The translations under genes were made by a program, and so were the position numbers. The notes below the pieces were generated by a model. The model ran no database searches. It was not told the origin of the DNA and saw only the letters and a program-made list of their open reading frames with translations. A stretch of DNA of 64,000 nt, taken from Saccharomycopsis malanga. Taxonomy: Eukaryota > Ascomycota > Saccharomycetes > Ascoideales > Saccharomycopsidaceae. This document shows, piece by piece, positions 52,872 to 62,824 of this stretch; within the stretch, counting starts at the first letter, position 1; the number at the start of each line of letters is the position of its first letter. Location of the stretch: the NCBI GenBank assembly GCA_004014935.1, contig CP025323.1, positions 1,054,001 to 1,118,000 of the forward strand. Direction: 5' to 3'.

Positions 52872-53479
52872 GTTTACAGTAAGTTGCAGCATTTTGTTCT
52901 TCTAATGTAAAGTAATATGTAGTTAAATTGATACCTGTTGATATTTGAAATACACATTGGCTTTTAATCACAATATGCTTCGAATTCAATTAATGGAAAA
53001 CGGTGTGGTTGATTCACCAAGAAAAGTAAATTATCATAGTAGTAGTTCGTATGCTAGGGTTGTAGGGTTGAGTTGGTGGTTTAACGGGTTGCTATATAGG
53101 AAAAATAGTATAGAAGAGTAAAACAACTTCATCGTGGGAAGTAAGAAGCACTATCCAATTACATCGTACTTAGCCAGATCCCCAGAACATTATTTTTCGA
53201 TCATGGTAATTATAAGGGTTCTTAGTCGTTAGGATTTCACTTTTGTTCTTGAGATAGGTCTCAATACTTTTAGTCCTACTGAATGTGCCTTAGAATAGAT
53301 GCACCTTATGGTAGCAAACGGTTTTCAGGCAGGGATTGCATAGCCTACTAAATTAGTTAACTACATAGAAGATAGGTGCATCTACATATTTGTATTTTCT
53401 CGGAAACTTGAAATGTTAAAGCACAACTGAGTTGAGTTGTGTGTCCTTTCTATGAAGAGGAGGAGAACCAAAAAAAAAA

Positions 53480-53550
53480 TGCGTAGACCGGGAATCGAAC
53501 CCGGGGCTCAACGATGGCAACGTTGAATTTTACCACTAAACCATCCACGC
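53480..53550 (-). tRNA. tRNA-Gly(GCC)
   Basis: 71 nt, no intron. Acceptor GCGTGGA with TCTACGC, anticodon stem CAACG with CGTTG around loop TTGCCAT (anticodon GCC), T-arm CCGGGTTCGATTCCCGG. Minus-strand T run (A run 53470-53479) follows. Confidence 0.97.
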
Positions 53551-54045
53551 TTTTACTGAAAAATTTTGTTTGATATGATAGTGATACTAATGTCTGGATC
53601 AATACCAATTCTAGCCCTATTTCAGGGCTCAAGTGTTGAGTAAATTATCATATATCACTCAATGTACAAGAGTTACAGAAGCTAAGTAGCGACGGGAAGC
53701 CAGGCTTATTATTGATTATTTTCTGATGAGGCATAATTAAAGTTATATAACATGGATTGCACTCATATTGTATTAATAAATAACCAACTATAAGATTTCG
53801 AAAAAATGGTTCTTGATTTGTAGGTCATTTGACTAAATACGCGATAAGAGGAAAAGTATCTGAAGAACAAATTTACTTCAAGGGTAGAACATATTTTTTA
53901 TACACCCAACTAAGTTAGTAGGCTATTCAACCCCTATTTACGAACCGTTTACCACTGTAGCGTGCTATTATAATGAGAGACAGCGCTATTAGTTTATATT
54001 AAGGTTAACTTGTCAATATACAGCTGCTGTTAACAGCAAAAAAAA

Positions 54046-54118
54046 TGGACGAGTTGGGAATTGAACCCAAGACCTCTCCCATGCTAAGGGAGCGCGCTAC
54101 CAACTGCGCCACACGCCC
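54046..54118 (-). tRNA. tRNA-Ala(AGC)
   Basis: 73 nt. GGGCGTGTGGCGCAGTTGG, anticodon stem CTCCC / GGGAG around loop TTAGCAT (anticodon AGC), T-arm TTGGGTTCAATTCCCAA. The closing acceptor strand CTCGTCC plus A leaves G-T pairs as in yeast tRNA-Ala. T run follows. Confidence 0.97.
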
Positions 54119-54708
54119 AATTGTTGAGAATTTTGCTCTTAAAAAAGTGGAATGCGATGCTATTTTATATAATCTTTTGATAAGGAGACTTTTACTCGAA
54201 TATTCTGTCACTTTATCACTGATTACCTGGAAAAGGCAAACATAATATAATTAGCACATCCCAATTAACCAGGACTTTATAATATCAACAACACCCTAAT
54301 AGTGAATACAGTTATCAATCATGTGTTTAAATGAATTTGTAGTTCCAGACTGGATCAATTATATAATAGAATAGTAGTTGGACAAAATCGAGTATTTTAA
54401 GTAACACGAGGAAACTATACATTGCTTAGTATTACCTTAGCTTTTTATGTATGTTCAGAGAGAAAGACTGTATTGGTATGAAAAACATTGAAAACAAAAT
54501 CCAGTGGAATACGAACAGATTCAAAGATATTGAATAGAGTGGTAAAAGAAACCTGTATACAGTACAAAAATTTAGATAACCTTTCTTAACTAATTTTATA
54601 CGTATTTATAAGAAAGCGAGAGTAGAAAGAGCGACACAGACAACCATTGCCAACACCGATGGGCAAGTTGAAACTATTTAAACAGAAAAGCAGTGAACAA
54701 GATAAGAA

Positions 54709-56958
54709 TTAAAGTTTGGAAGACTCGACAAGCAGACCTTGGTTGTACAAAGCGTCAATTTGAGCAGAGAATTTTGCCCTTGCTTGAGGGCGTTTGATTT
54801 TCAAAGTTGGGGTGATGGTATCGTCATCAACAGTAAAAGGAGTTATGGCAAAGTAGGCGTTTTTGATTTTTTCAAAAGAAGACAACTGTTCACCGCTGAC
54901 AAAGTGGTCCAAGCTACGCAAGAGTTGTTTTTTCACCTCTTTCAGGTTAACAAATGTGGTAAATTTGGCGATTTCCTCAGCAGCAATTGCAGAGTTGTCA
55001 TCATCACCCTTTTTGTTTTTAGAAACGTTAGAAGCCTGAATGGCCAAAGCTTTTTGCAACGCGGAGAAATCATATTGGATGTTTAGCGAATTGAAAAGAG
55101 CAATAGTTCCCTCGAGATTAAGACCAGCAACAGCAACCAAGTAGGATTTCAAAGAATCACCGTAGATGAACAATTGTTCAATGAAAGAACAACTTGCAAG
55201 ATAATCGTTTTGTATCTTTTCAGCAGCAATAAACTTTCCCTGGGACAACTTGAAAAAGTTCTTGACACGGTCCACAATGTAGATATGATGGAGCTCGTCC
55301 AACCGGCCCACGTCTCCGGTCTTGTACCAACCTTCTTCATCAACGGTTTCTGCCCAGGCATCTGGTCTTTTGTAGTAGGTGCTGGCAACAGAAACACCAC
55401 GGAACAAGATCTCGCCAGACCGGTTTTTTTCGAAACTGTAGCCAAGTTCAGGAACGTCTCGGAGTTTCAATTCCAAAGTAGGGCCAACGACACCGTTAGC
55501 ACCGATGCCTTTCAAGCTGTCACGAGAAGAACAGCAGGCAGCAGCACTAGTTTCGGTGGACCCGTAGCCCTGAAGCAAAGGAAGATTGAACACAGCTCTG
55601 AGATAGTAGATGCTGTCCACGGAGACAGGGGCAGAACCACTTATGAGACCAAGAGCGACATCGAGACCAAAGGCTTTTGCGATTTTCTTACTGACAAAAC
55701 GGTCAAAGAAGAAATGTGGATAAGTTTTGCCTTGTTTGAGAGCCTCGATTTTCTTTTCAATGATGTTATTTACCATAGTAGAAGAAGCAAACTTCACCTT
55801 GAGAGCCTGTTCGATTCTGTTCATAATACGAGGTACAACAATGAAGTCTGTAGGTTTGACGAGTCTTACGTCATCGAAAAAACTGGTGACATCGTAAGGA
55901 TTGTGAGGGAAACAGACAGCATTTCCCGCAAGAATATGAATAAAGAAGACAAACCGTTGGAAAATATGACCAAGAGGCAAAAAGGCAAATGTGTGTCTTT
56001 TGGAGATTGGCAATTTTAACGCAGTTCCACACTGAGGGATTGCATTTGCAATGGCTGCCGTAGAAATAGCATGGGTTAACTCTACACCCTTTGGCATGCC
56101 GGTGGTTCCGGAGGTGAAACAAATGGTGAACAAATCCTGAGGCTCTGGTCTTTCAAAAGGAAGAAGATGTTTAGAACCAATGGCACACAAAGTTTTGAAA
56201 TCGTAAAGAACAACATTAGCATCGTGGGCCGCAGCAAACAATTCATGATCTTCTGTAAGACTCAAATCATCAATGGTGACCACAAGCTTGAGTTTTGACA
56301 CCTCATGGTGCTTAACCAAGGAATGGAACTTGTGGACATCTGATTTAGTGGTGAAAACAATAGGAGCTTGGGTCAAATTGAGAATATATGCCATGGATAC
56401 GTCATTAAGGGTGTTGTAAAGCGAGGTATTGACTGTAGAATAAGCCTGGCATGCTACATCGATCAATGGATACTGATAAAAGTTGGGCAAATGAATAGCA
56501 ATCACAGCACCATCTTTCTTGGGGTTTGGATAACCAAACTTTGTTCTAAGTAAATGCTGGATACCAGAACCAAGTTCACTGATGATTTTAACACCTTCAG
56601 TATACGAGATGTACTCATATTCTTTGGCAACCTCACCAGTGGCCGAATCATAACGACGAAGCCCAACAAAGTTTTCATTAGGAAAATGCTCAAGAGAATG
56701 CTCAAAAACATCAAACAATGTACGTAAACGAGGATGGATTGAAGTGATAAGACCATCTGCTGCCATCTTGTTACGGAATATAGGAGAAAAGCCAGGTTTT
56801 TGGGAGTTAGGAACTTCCACAGCACGGTCGCCATCTTCCTCTGGAAGTGGAAAATGGGAGATAACATCAAAAACAGAATCTCCTTCATTATAATATGGAG
56901 CAGGGAAATAATGGCCCTCAGCCGCTGCCAAAGGCTCTTGGTTTTGTTGAGCTTGCAT
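54709..56958 (-). CDS. FAA2: Peroxisomal acyl-CoA synthetase (Faa2-like)
   Basis: 749 residues, like S. cerevisiae Faa2 (744). ATP/AMP motif FTSGTTGMPKGVELTH, then GYGSTETSAA, then GWYKTGDVGRLDE and the DRVKNFFKLSQGKF lid region. Activates fatty acids to acyl-CoA with ATP. The last three residues are SKL, a PTS1 peroxisome signal. That fits medium-chain activation for beta-oxidation inside peroxisomes. A CCGAGG site lies about 285 bp upstream. No introns. Confidence 0.93.
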   Translation of the reverse strand: MQAQQNQEPLAAAEGHYFPAPYYNEGDSVFDVISHFPLPEEDGDRAVEVPNSQKPGFSPIFRNKMAADGLITSIHPRLRTLFDVFEHSLEHFPNENFVGLRRYDSATGEVAKEYEYISYTEGVKIISELGSGIQHLLRTKFGYPNPKKDGAVIAIHLPNFYQYPLIDVACQAYSTVNTSLYNTLNDVSMAYILNLTQAPIVFTTKSDVHKFHSLVKHHEVSKLKLVVTIDDLSLTEDHELFAAAHDANVVLYDFKTLCAIGSKHLLPFERPEPQDLFTICFTSGTTGMPKGVELTHAISTAAIANAIPQCGTALKLPISKRHTFAFLPLGHIFQRFVFFIHILAGNAVCFPHNPYDVTSFFDDVRLVKPTDFIVVPRIMNRIEQALKVKFASSTMVNNIIEKKIEALKQGKTYPHFFFDRFVSKKIAKAFGLDVALGLISGSAPVSVDSIYYLRAVFNLPLLQGYGSTETSAAACCSSRDSLKGIGANGVVGPTLELKLRDVPELGYSFEKNRSGEILFRGVSVASTYYKRPDAWAETVDEEGWYKTGDVGRLDELHHIYIVDRVKNFFKLSQGKFIAAEKIQNDYLASCSFIEQLFIYGDSLKSYLVAVAGLNLEGTIALFNSLNIQYDFSALQKALAIQASNVSKNKKGDDDNSAIAAEEIAKFTTFVNLKEVKKQLLRSLDHFVSGEQLSSFEKIKNAYFAITPFTVDDDTITPTLKIKRPQARAKFSAQIDALYNQGLLVESSKL

Positions 56959-58573
56959 TGGAATTTGTTGCTACTGATAGGTTTTGATCCTAGTAAATAA
57001 TCAAGTTTTTTTTTTGAAAGTTTGGAGATTGAAAAGTCTGATTTTTTTATCAAAAAGTTGAATATAATTTCACTATTTTTTTAAAAACAAATTTCTAATC
57101 AGTCTTTTAGCACTCTTTTTTTTTCAATCAATATTTTCTAATTATTTATTGATGGTTTACCAGCCTCTCTATCAATATATTTAATGCTAGCAATTCTGTG
57201 CTTGCACCAACTATATATAATAATCGATACTAGAAAAGGCCACCGAGGAAGAAAATCAGGTTCAACTTCTCGGACGGAGCGAAAGCAACCTGACCTTCCG
57301 CACGGCAACCACATCGTGTCCTCACTAACTCCGACAATCTTTGGCTGTTTCAAAAGGTCTGGCCAGTAGATGGTAAGAAAGAGATGGTTACTAGATGCGT
57401 TGATTTGCTACAACGGAGACATGCTTCGGACTTTGGTTGGATGGTGTGAGGACATATTGTTAGAACGATCGGCCTGAGATGCTAAGGTTTAGTGCGGTTG
57501 ATATTTGAGTGTTTAACAATAGCACAAACTGTTGGCTGTTATTTAGTAGTATGAATGCACAATTTAGAATATATTACAATATTTAAGACACCATACATTA
57601 TCCAGGTCAAAAAAGGTGGGGATGGTAAAATCCGTAAGCCGAAGGGGCCCTTGATGATGTCAAATAAACGTTATTTCAACAGTCAAAATGAAATTTAAAA
57701 CAAAAAGCCAAGCAAGGGTTTAAAAGAAAGATGAAAGGAGGAGATAATAAGGTTAGTCGACATGCAGAATTTTTAATAATATTTTATTTTAATAGTGGAT
57801 TATTCTGTAGTATCCTGTGTCAAGCTGTGTTCTGTTCAATATCCAAGTGTAGATATCCAACTGGAGAACCAAAGGTTTGAGGTAACGAAAGAAAAATTGT
57901 TCTATTAAAGTTGCCTTGTAAGTATGCAATGTAATGTTTATAAAAATGATTGCAACACTGTAAAACAATTAGTAATCTTGAATACACATGATGATAGTTC
58001 AACATTATGTCACGGAGATAAGAATACCTTATAATGCTATTATTTACAATGATATCAAGTAAATGTTCATGCAACTGTTATTAAACGAGGCATATTTTTT
58101 ATCATTGCGCGTATAAAAGCTAAAAGCTTGAAAAGTGATCATTTTAATTATGATAAACATAAATAACTTTAATTCATATTTATAAAAAATGGGGATTTTA
58201 TGATGGTGAGCCATATGATGGGAAATTATCACGTATAAATTAATTTAAATAAATAACAAATATAAATAAATATAAATCAAAAACTTCAATAACCATAATA
58301 AAAGACAAGAATAATAGTGCATCATCTAAATCCATAAGTGTTCACTTTGTTTTGTAGAATTGCTACTTTTATAAGATTCTTTACATTTTTACATATTAAT
58401 GTACACGACTTGAACCTACCTTATACCAGTTGAACACCAAGTATTCAAATTGTATTACATATCACCAAAGATTTACATCAAAATATCAAAGAACAACCAT
58501 TGCAAAAACAAACGTCATTGCTCATACTTTTAATGTATAGAATGAAAGAGAGTAAAATACTAGCAAGAACACT
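56959..58573. other. FAA2 promoter and TSC13 3' region
   Basis: 1.6 kb. Contains the CCGAGG site at 57243-57248. The rest is AT-rich without a recognised gene. Confidence 0.5.
57243..57248. promoter_or_regulatory. Candidate CCTCGG (Ctf1/FarA-type) fatty-acid response site
   Basis: CCGAGG is the reverse complement of CCTCGG, the core bound by FarA/Ctf1-type regulators of fatty-acid use in Candida and filamentous fungi. Upstream of the peroxisomal FAA2 gene. Six bases alone occur often by chance. Confidence 0.35.
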
Positions 58574-59545
58574 TTAATAGATGAAAGGAATGAAGATCTT
58601 TCTGTTACGAGGATACTTGTCGCCAAAATCCTTCAAGTAACGCTTATGTTTTTTGGCAGCCCAGACCAGCATTTGCAAGCTTCCGATCACCAAGAACAAA
58701 TATGCAAATGGGTTGTTATTAAGAAACGCGAATAATAACCAAGAGAGAGATTCAAAAAAGTAATTTGGGAAACTGACCAAGGTGAAACCGTAGCCAAAAG
58801 GGATTTTACGTTCGGTAGAGCCCGGTTTACGCAAGCCTGACAAGTTGATGTGAGTAATGAAATTGGACACCTCAGCATAAGCCCAGAGGGATACAAGGAT
58901 GGCTGTTGTGGAAGAGGAGTGTTCTGCGGTGTGGAACAATATTTTTTTCCAGGCTGGGGTGGTGAGACTGTGTAAATTGGTTGGAAGAGCGTTTGGCGAG
59001 TAGATAAAATAAGCCAAATTGAGTCCGGATAAGAGCCAGTAATGGGAAGAATTTTTGAACAAGTTGAAGAGTGGCATCGTAGATAAAGAGAATTTGTGGA
59101 CATAGATGGTTTCGTATTCTCTTTTGAGAAAATGGAGAATTACGAGAACAAAACTCAAGGTTTGAGTAGTGGAATGAGCAGAAAACCCACCAAAGTAGAA
59201 GAAGAAAAGAGGATGGATCAACAATGGACCCAAATATTCCAATACAAAGACAGTTCGCCACGAGATTTGAGGACCAAGATCTTTCACGTATAAAGTCACA
59301 GCATCATCTTCTCCAGAAGGCAATCCGTTGCCAGCAAGCGATTTTTCAAGATTCAATGCAATTTGTTTAGGTCTTCCAGTGGTTTCTCCGTCTTGCGGTC
59401 TAGTCAATCTCAAACGATGGACACTGACAGCATTTTTAGAAGCAATAGTGTTGACCAAATTAGCCACAGGTGTATCTGCTGGAAAGTAGTTGGAATTGAA
59501 CTCTTTGATCTTTTTAGACCGGGATTTCACTGTAAGTTGAACCAT
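58574..59545 (-). CDS. TSC13: Very-long-chain enoyl-CoA reductase Tsc13
   Basis: 323 residues. N-terminal ubiquitin-like domain (about 1-90), then multiple membrane helices with HYWLLSGLNLAYFIYS and the steroid-reductase-like C-terminal half FFESLSWLLFAF ... KKHKRYLKDFGDKYPRNRK. Final step of the fatty-acid elongation cycle in the ER, for sphingolipid C26 chains. Conserved Glu in FFESLSW and basic KKHKRYLKDF tail are the expected catalytic-loop features. Single exon. Confidence 0.93.
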   Translation of the reverse strand: MVQLTVKSRSKKIKEFNSNYFPADTPVANLVNTIASKNAVSVHRLRLTRPQDGETTGRPKQIALNLEKSLAGNGLPSGEDDAVTLYVKDLGPQISWRTVFVLEYLGPLLIHPLFFFYFGGFSAHSTTQTLSFVLVILHFLKREYETIYVHKFSLSTMPLFNLFKNSSHYWLLSGLNLAYFIYSPNALPTNLHSLTTPAWKKILFHTAEHSSSTTAILVSLWAYAEVSNFITHINLSGLRKPGSTERKIPFGYGFTLVSFPNYFFESLSWLLFAFLNNNPFAYLFLVIGSLQMLVWAAKKHKRYLKDFGDKYPRNRKIFIPFIY

Positions 59546-60505
59546 TCTTATAACCGCAAATTGTTTTGATTGTTTATTTCAATTGCCAGCCAGCTTGATC
59601 TTTACTTATTGGTGATGACTGTAATAATAGGAAAAAAAAAAATTTTTGATGATTCGTTGCTGCCAAAATTTCCCGCTTTTTTCGTCCGCTTTTTCCATAA
59701 ACTCAACAAATCTCGGGGGCTCCATAATTACAATGAATAGCAATAATTGTTTAAATCATGTAGAATGGTTAAATTTGGATGTAGGGGAGAAACGAGAAAT
59801 GTGTAGGATAAATTGGCCATTGTAATCAATAACAGAACTATACAACTTGTTTGAAAAGAGCAATGGAAATGGATGGTTTAGCAGAAAGAGTGATATTTGT
59901 TGTAAATATTTGACTTTTTTAAAAAACATCTGGATTATATTCGAATAAAAATTATTCAAAATAGCTACAATGATTGAAAACCAAATAAAGAAATTATTAC
60001 CAAGTTTGTAGGGATTACTACAAGTGAGATCTGTATAAAATTTACGCTTTTTACAACTCTTTTATTTGTTTTCTGTTTAATAATTCTTTTTGCACACAAT
60101 AATATGTAAAAAGTAGCTGTTAAATGTTAGGAAGAGAAAGTAAACAAATAGTTAATGGTATTGAACAAATAAAGATTGTAACAAGATTATTATTGGTAAA
60201 TATAAAGACCAAAGCTATATTGAAGTCGAGTTTGTTTCTGCTTACTAAATTCACCAGCATGAGTCATCTGAGCCATTAAATCGTACAATTATTGATTAGC
60301 TATGGTATGAAATATCAATATTGATTGGTTATGCTGTGAAATATCAATATTGATTGGTTATGGTATGAAAAACCAATAATGGAATTCTTGCAACTATTTG
60401 GTCCATTTGTTTCTTGGTCGCTCAAAGACAATTGATACAGTTGTTTCTTTTGATTGTTGTGATTATTTTTTGCTATAATATGTTCTTTATGGAAAAACTC
60501 ATTAA
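59546..60505. other. Intergenic region with 29-bp tandem repeat
   Basis: TSC13 promoter side and PAC11 3' side. Apart from the repeat at 60301-60385, AT-rich with no gene seen. Confidence 0.5.
60301..60385. repeat. 29-bp tandem repeat, about three units
   Basis: Units start at 60301, 60330 and 60359: TATGGTATGAAATATCAAT, then ATTGATTGGT. The third unit is diverged, and ATTATTGATTAGC just upstream may be a partial unit. Confidence 0.85.
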
Positions 60506-62824
60506 TCAAATAAACAACGACACCATAGCATCTTCGGCAGAGTCCTTTTCGGGTTTTATCAAAGTTTCCTCGATATCAAAGACATTCAAAAACCCATCGA
60601 GACCACCTGTAGCTATTCTGGATCCATTACCGTTGAAAATCACCTTGGTCAAAGCTCCGCTGGCCTTGATTTGATCCTTATTTTGCTCTAGTGATTTATC
60701 CAGGGTTCCAAGCAATGTATCGTTAACCACGTCAACTTCTAGCACAGGCGACACGGTGTCCTTGAGCAAATCCCAGTATTCCAATTTTGCACTGCCTCCT
60801 ACAGAGACAAACTGGCTATTAGCAGAAGAAGATAGAGACAAAGGTCTCCATTTTACATCCATCACAATATCATCGCGATTGATTTCCAATATTGGAGGCA
60901 CCAATTCCACCAAACCAGATCCAAGCCCGTCAGCGGAACTGTTGTCCAAATCGTAATCATCAATAGTGTGGCTGTTATGAAAAGAGTTCAATTTCCATAG
61001 TTTGATATTCCAATCGTATCCGCTGGACAAAAACAACTTGTTCAAGTTATCATTTCTACTTGGATGGCAACTGAGACCTGTTACAGGGGAACTGGCATGT
61101 CCTTGGAATACGTTTTTCACATCCACCAAGCCATGGTTTTTGTTGCTGGAAACTAGTGGCAAGAATGCGTTCCAATCTTTTATTCTGTATATTCTTCCGT
61201 CTTCGCAGCCTACAAGAGCACTGTACGAGCCCGGTTCGTTGCCCAGATTTGCCATTGCAAGAGGAGCCAACTTGTCGTACTTGGCCAACAAGCCAGTTGG
61301 CGACAGAAGCTGCACTGCTGTACTGAGAGGTGCTTGCAAAGAGTATGGAGACCACGAGCATAGCGTGCCGTCGGTGCTGGAAGAAACAAGAACCCCGTGA
61401 TTTTCGTTACTGTTGGAGCTACTGTTGTTATTGGTTCCAAGCTCGTGCTTGAGAGTATAGATAGGAAACAAATGGCTTCCGCTTTTCCCATGATGCAATG
61501 ATGTTACAAAAGTAGGAGCACTGCCGGGGACTCTGGTGTCCCAGCAGTATATTTTTCCATTGTAGCCCCCGCCATAGACAAGGGCAGGATTGATTTTGTT
61601 GAATGCGACTGACAAGATCTCGGTGGGAGCTTTGAAAATGTATTCTGGGAGATTATTCTGGTAGTTTAGATTCCAAATAAGGATGTTGGAGCCAGTTTCC
61701 GTGCCTGGAGCATCACTGTTCGAAGCATCGCTGCTCGAAGCATCTGTACTGTAGTTAAGTTTGTTCAAACACGTGGATTTGGACGACCCTTTGGCAGAGT
61801 AAGCTCCTACAATCAAATCCCCTTTGATCGACCAGTCGAGATCATTGAGACATCGGTCGTGGCAGAAGTTGTCGTTGTATAAACTGAATGTTTGTGTGAT
61901 TTTTATACTACAGGTTTGGTCCTCATAAACATTGTTAGTTCTGTGCAACTCGTCCTCGCTAGCTACAGCATTATCAACTGGTTTGCTATAATCTTCTAGC
62001 AATTTGAACTCGTTTTCGTTCAAAGCACGGTTGACAATCTTGAACGACTGGTCAAAAAACAGATTGAGTTTGCTCTGATTTGTTTGAGCCATTGATTCCA
62101 TTTTGCTTAGTTTCAATTGCTCAGCAAACTTCCGCAAATTGATAAACTCAATCTCATCATCGTCACTGTCATCTACTCGATCAAGATAATCAGTCTCGTT
62201 TTCTACTGTTTTATCATGCAATTCTACATTATTTGTTTGCGCTTTTTCTTTCAATTCTTCCTCAATCTTTCTACGTAGCTGCTGCTCCCATTCTGCTTGT
62301 TTCTCCGCTAGCTGCTCTTCCCTAAGAATCTGGAAATCTAATGTTTGTATCGCCTTGTCATAATTTATGGTCTCTTTTACTCGTTGCTTCATATCTGGCG
62401 TCTCTGTCTGTACAGAGGCATCTACATACTTTGGCAGTGATACTTGCTTCGCATTTGCCTTCACCGGCGAAACGATATCGCTACTACTGTCTAACAATAA
62501 AGAATTATCTTCTGATTTAGGACTAAAAGGCGCCTTGTAATTTTCCGGTGATCTGGTGATTAATAACTCATCTACAAGCCGATCCACATTCTGTTTCCCA
62601 GAACTCAACTGACTGCTCCCTAATTGACCTCGGCGACTTGGCGATTGCACTCCCACAACATCATATGACGCTGAAGACGACCTTGACGACCTCGTAGATA
62701 CAGACTGCCCTACACTACTATATGTCACTTCCTTTTCTCGTTGTTCACGCTCTTGTCGCTGCTTCCTAAGCGCTTGAAGCTTCTGACGCTTAGCCTCTAT
62801 CTCTTCTCTTCGGCTTACCGGCAT
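60506..62824 (-). CDS. PAC11: Dynein intermediate chain Pac11
   Basis: 772 residues from ATG 62824 (a TTG-initiated frame extends two codons more). The N-terminal charged coil MPVSRREEIEAKRQKLQA is the p150-glued/dynactin-binding helix of intermediate chains. Two LC8 (Dyn2)-type motifs, ASVQTET and KAIQTLD, lie near residues 140-168. The WD40 propeller starts near 320 with LIWNLNYQNN, then IYCWDTR, LCSWSP, IKLWKLN and YWDLLKD repeats, ending NVFDIEET. Pac11 links Dyn2 and Dyn3 to the dynein heavy chain for nuclear positioning. Confidence 0.9.
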   Translation of the reverse strand: MPVSRREEIEAKRQKLQALRKQRQEREQREKEVTYSSVGQSVSTRSSRSSSASYDVVGVQSPSRRGQLGSSQLSSGKQNVDRLVDELLITRSPENYKAPFSPKSEDNSLLLDSSSDIVSPVKANAKQVSLPKYVDASVQTETPDMKQRVKETINYDKAIQTLDFQILREEQLAEKQAEWEQQLRRKIEEELKEKAQTNNVELHDKTVENETDYLDRVDDSDDDEIEFINLRKFAEQLKLSKMESMAQTNQSKLNLFFDQSFKIVNRALNENEFKLLEDYSKPVDNAVASEDELHRTNNVYEDQTCSIKITQTFSLYNDNFCHDRCLNDLDWSIKGDLIVGAYSAKGSSKSTCLNKLNYSTDASSSDASNSDAPGTETGSNILIWNLNYQNNLPEYIFKAPTEILSVAFNKINPALVYGGGYNGKIYCWDTRVPGSAPTFVTSLHHGKSGSHLFPIYTLKHELGTNNNSSSNSNENHGVLVSSSTDGTLCSWSPYSLQAPLSTAVQLLSPTGLLAKYDKLAPLAMANLGNEPGSYSALVGCEDGRIYRIKDWNAFLPLVSSNKNHGLVDVKNVFQGHASSPVTGLSCHPSRNDNLNKLFLSSGYDWNIKLWKLNSFHNSHTIDDYDLDNSSADGLGSGLVELVPPILEINRDDIVMDVKWRPLSLSSSANSQFVSVGGSAKLEYWDLLKDTVSPVLEVDVVNDTLLGTLDKSLEQNKDQIKASGALTKVIFNGNGSRIATGGLDGFLNVFDIEETLIKPEKDSAEDAMVSLFI

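Larger units (their letters stand above)
50493..54708. other. 4.2 kb protein-gene-free convergent region with four tRNA genes
   Basis: Flanked by the 3' ends of MPC1 (+) and FAA2 (-). Contains tRNA-Trp (-), tRNA-Trp (+), tRNA-Gly (-), tRNA-Ala (-), a 117-bp inverted repeat, a small 10-bp inverted-terminal structure and an old retroposon copy. Remaining DNA is AT-rich without coding signals. Confidence 0.7.

Noticed and set aside
55174-56019. 281-codon plus-strand ORF across FAA2
   Set aside because: Antisense to a clearly conserved enzyme; no recognisable domain.
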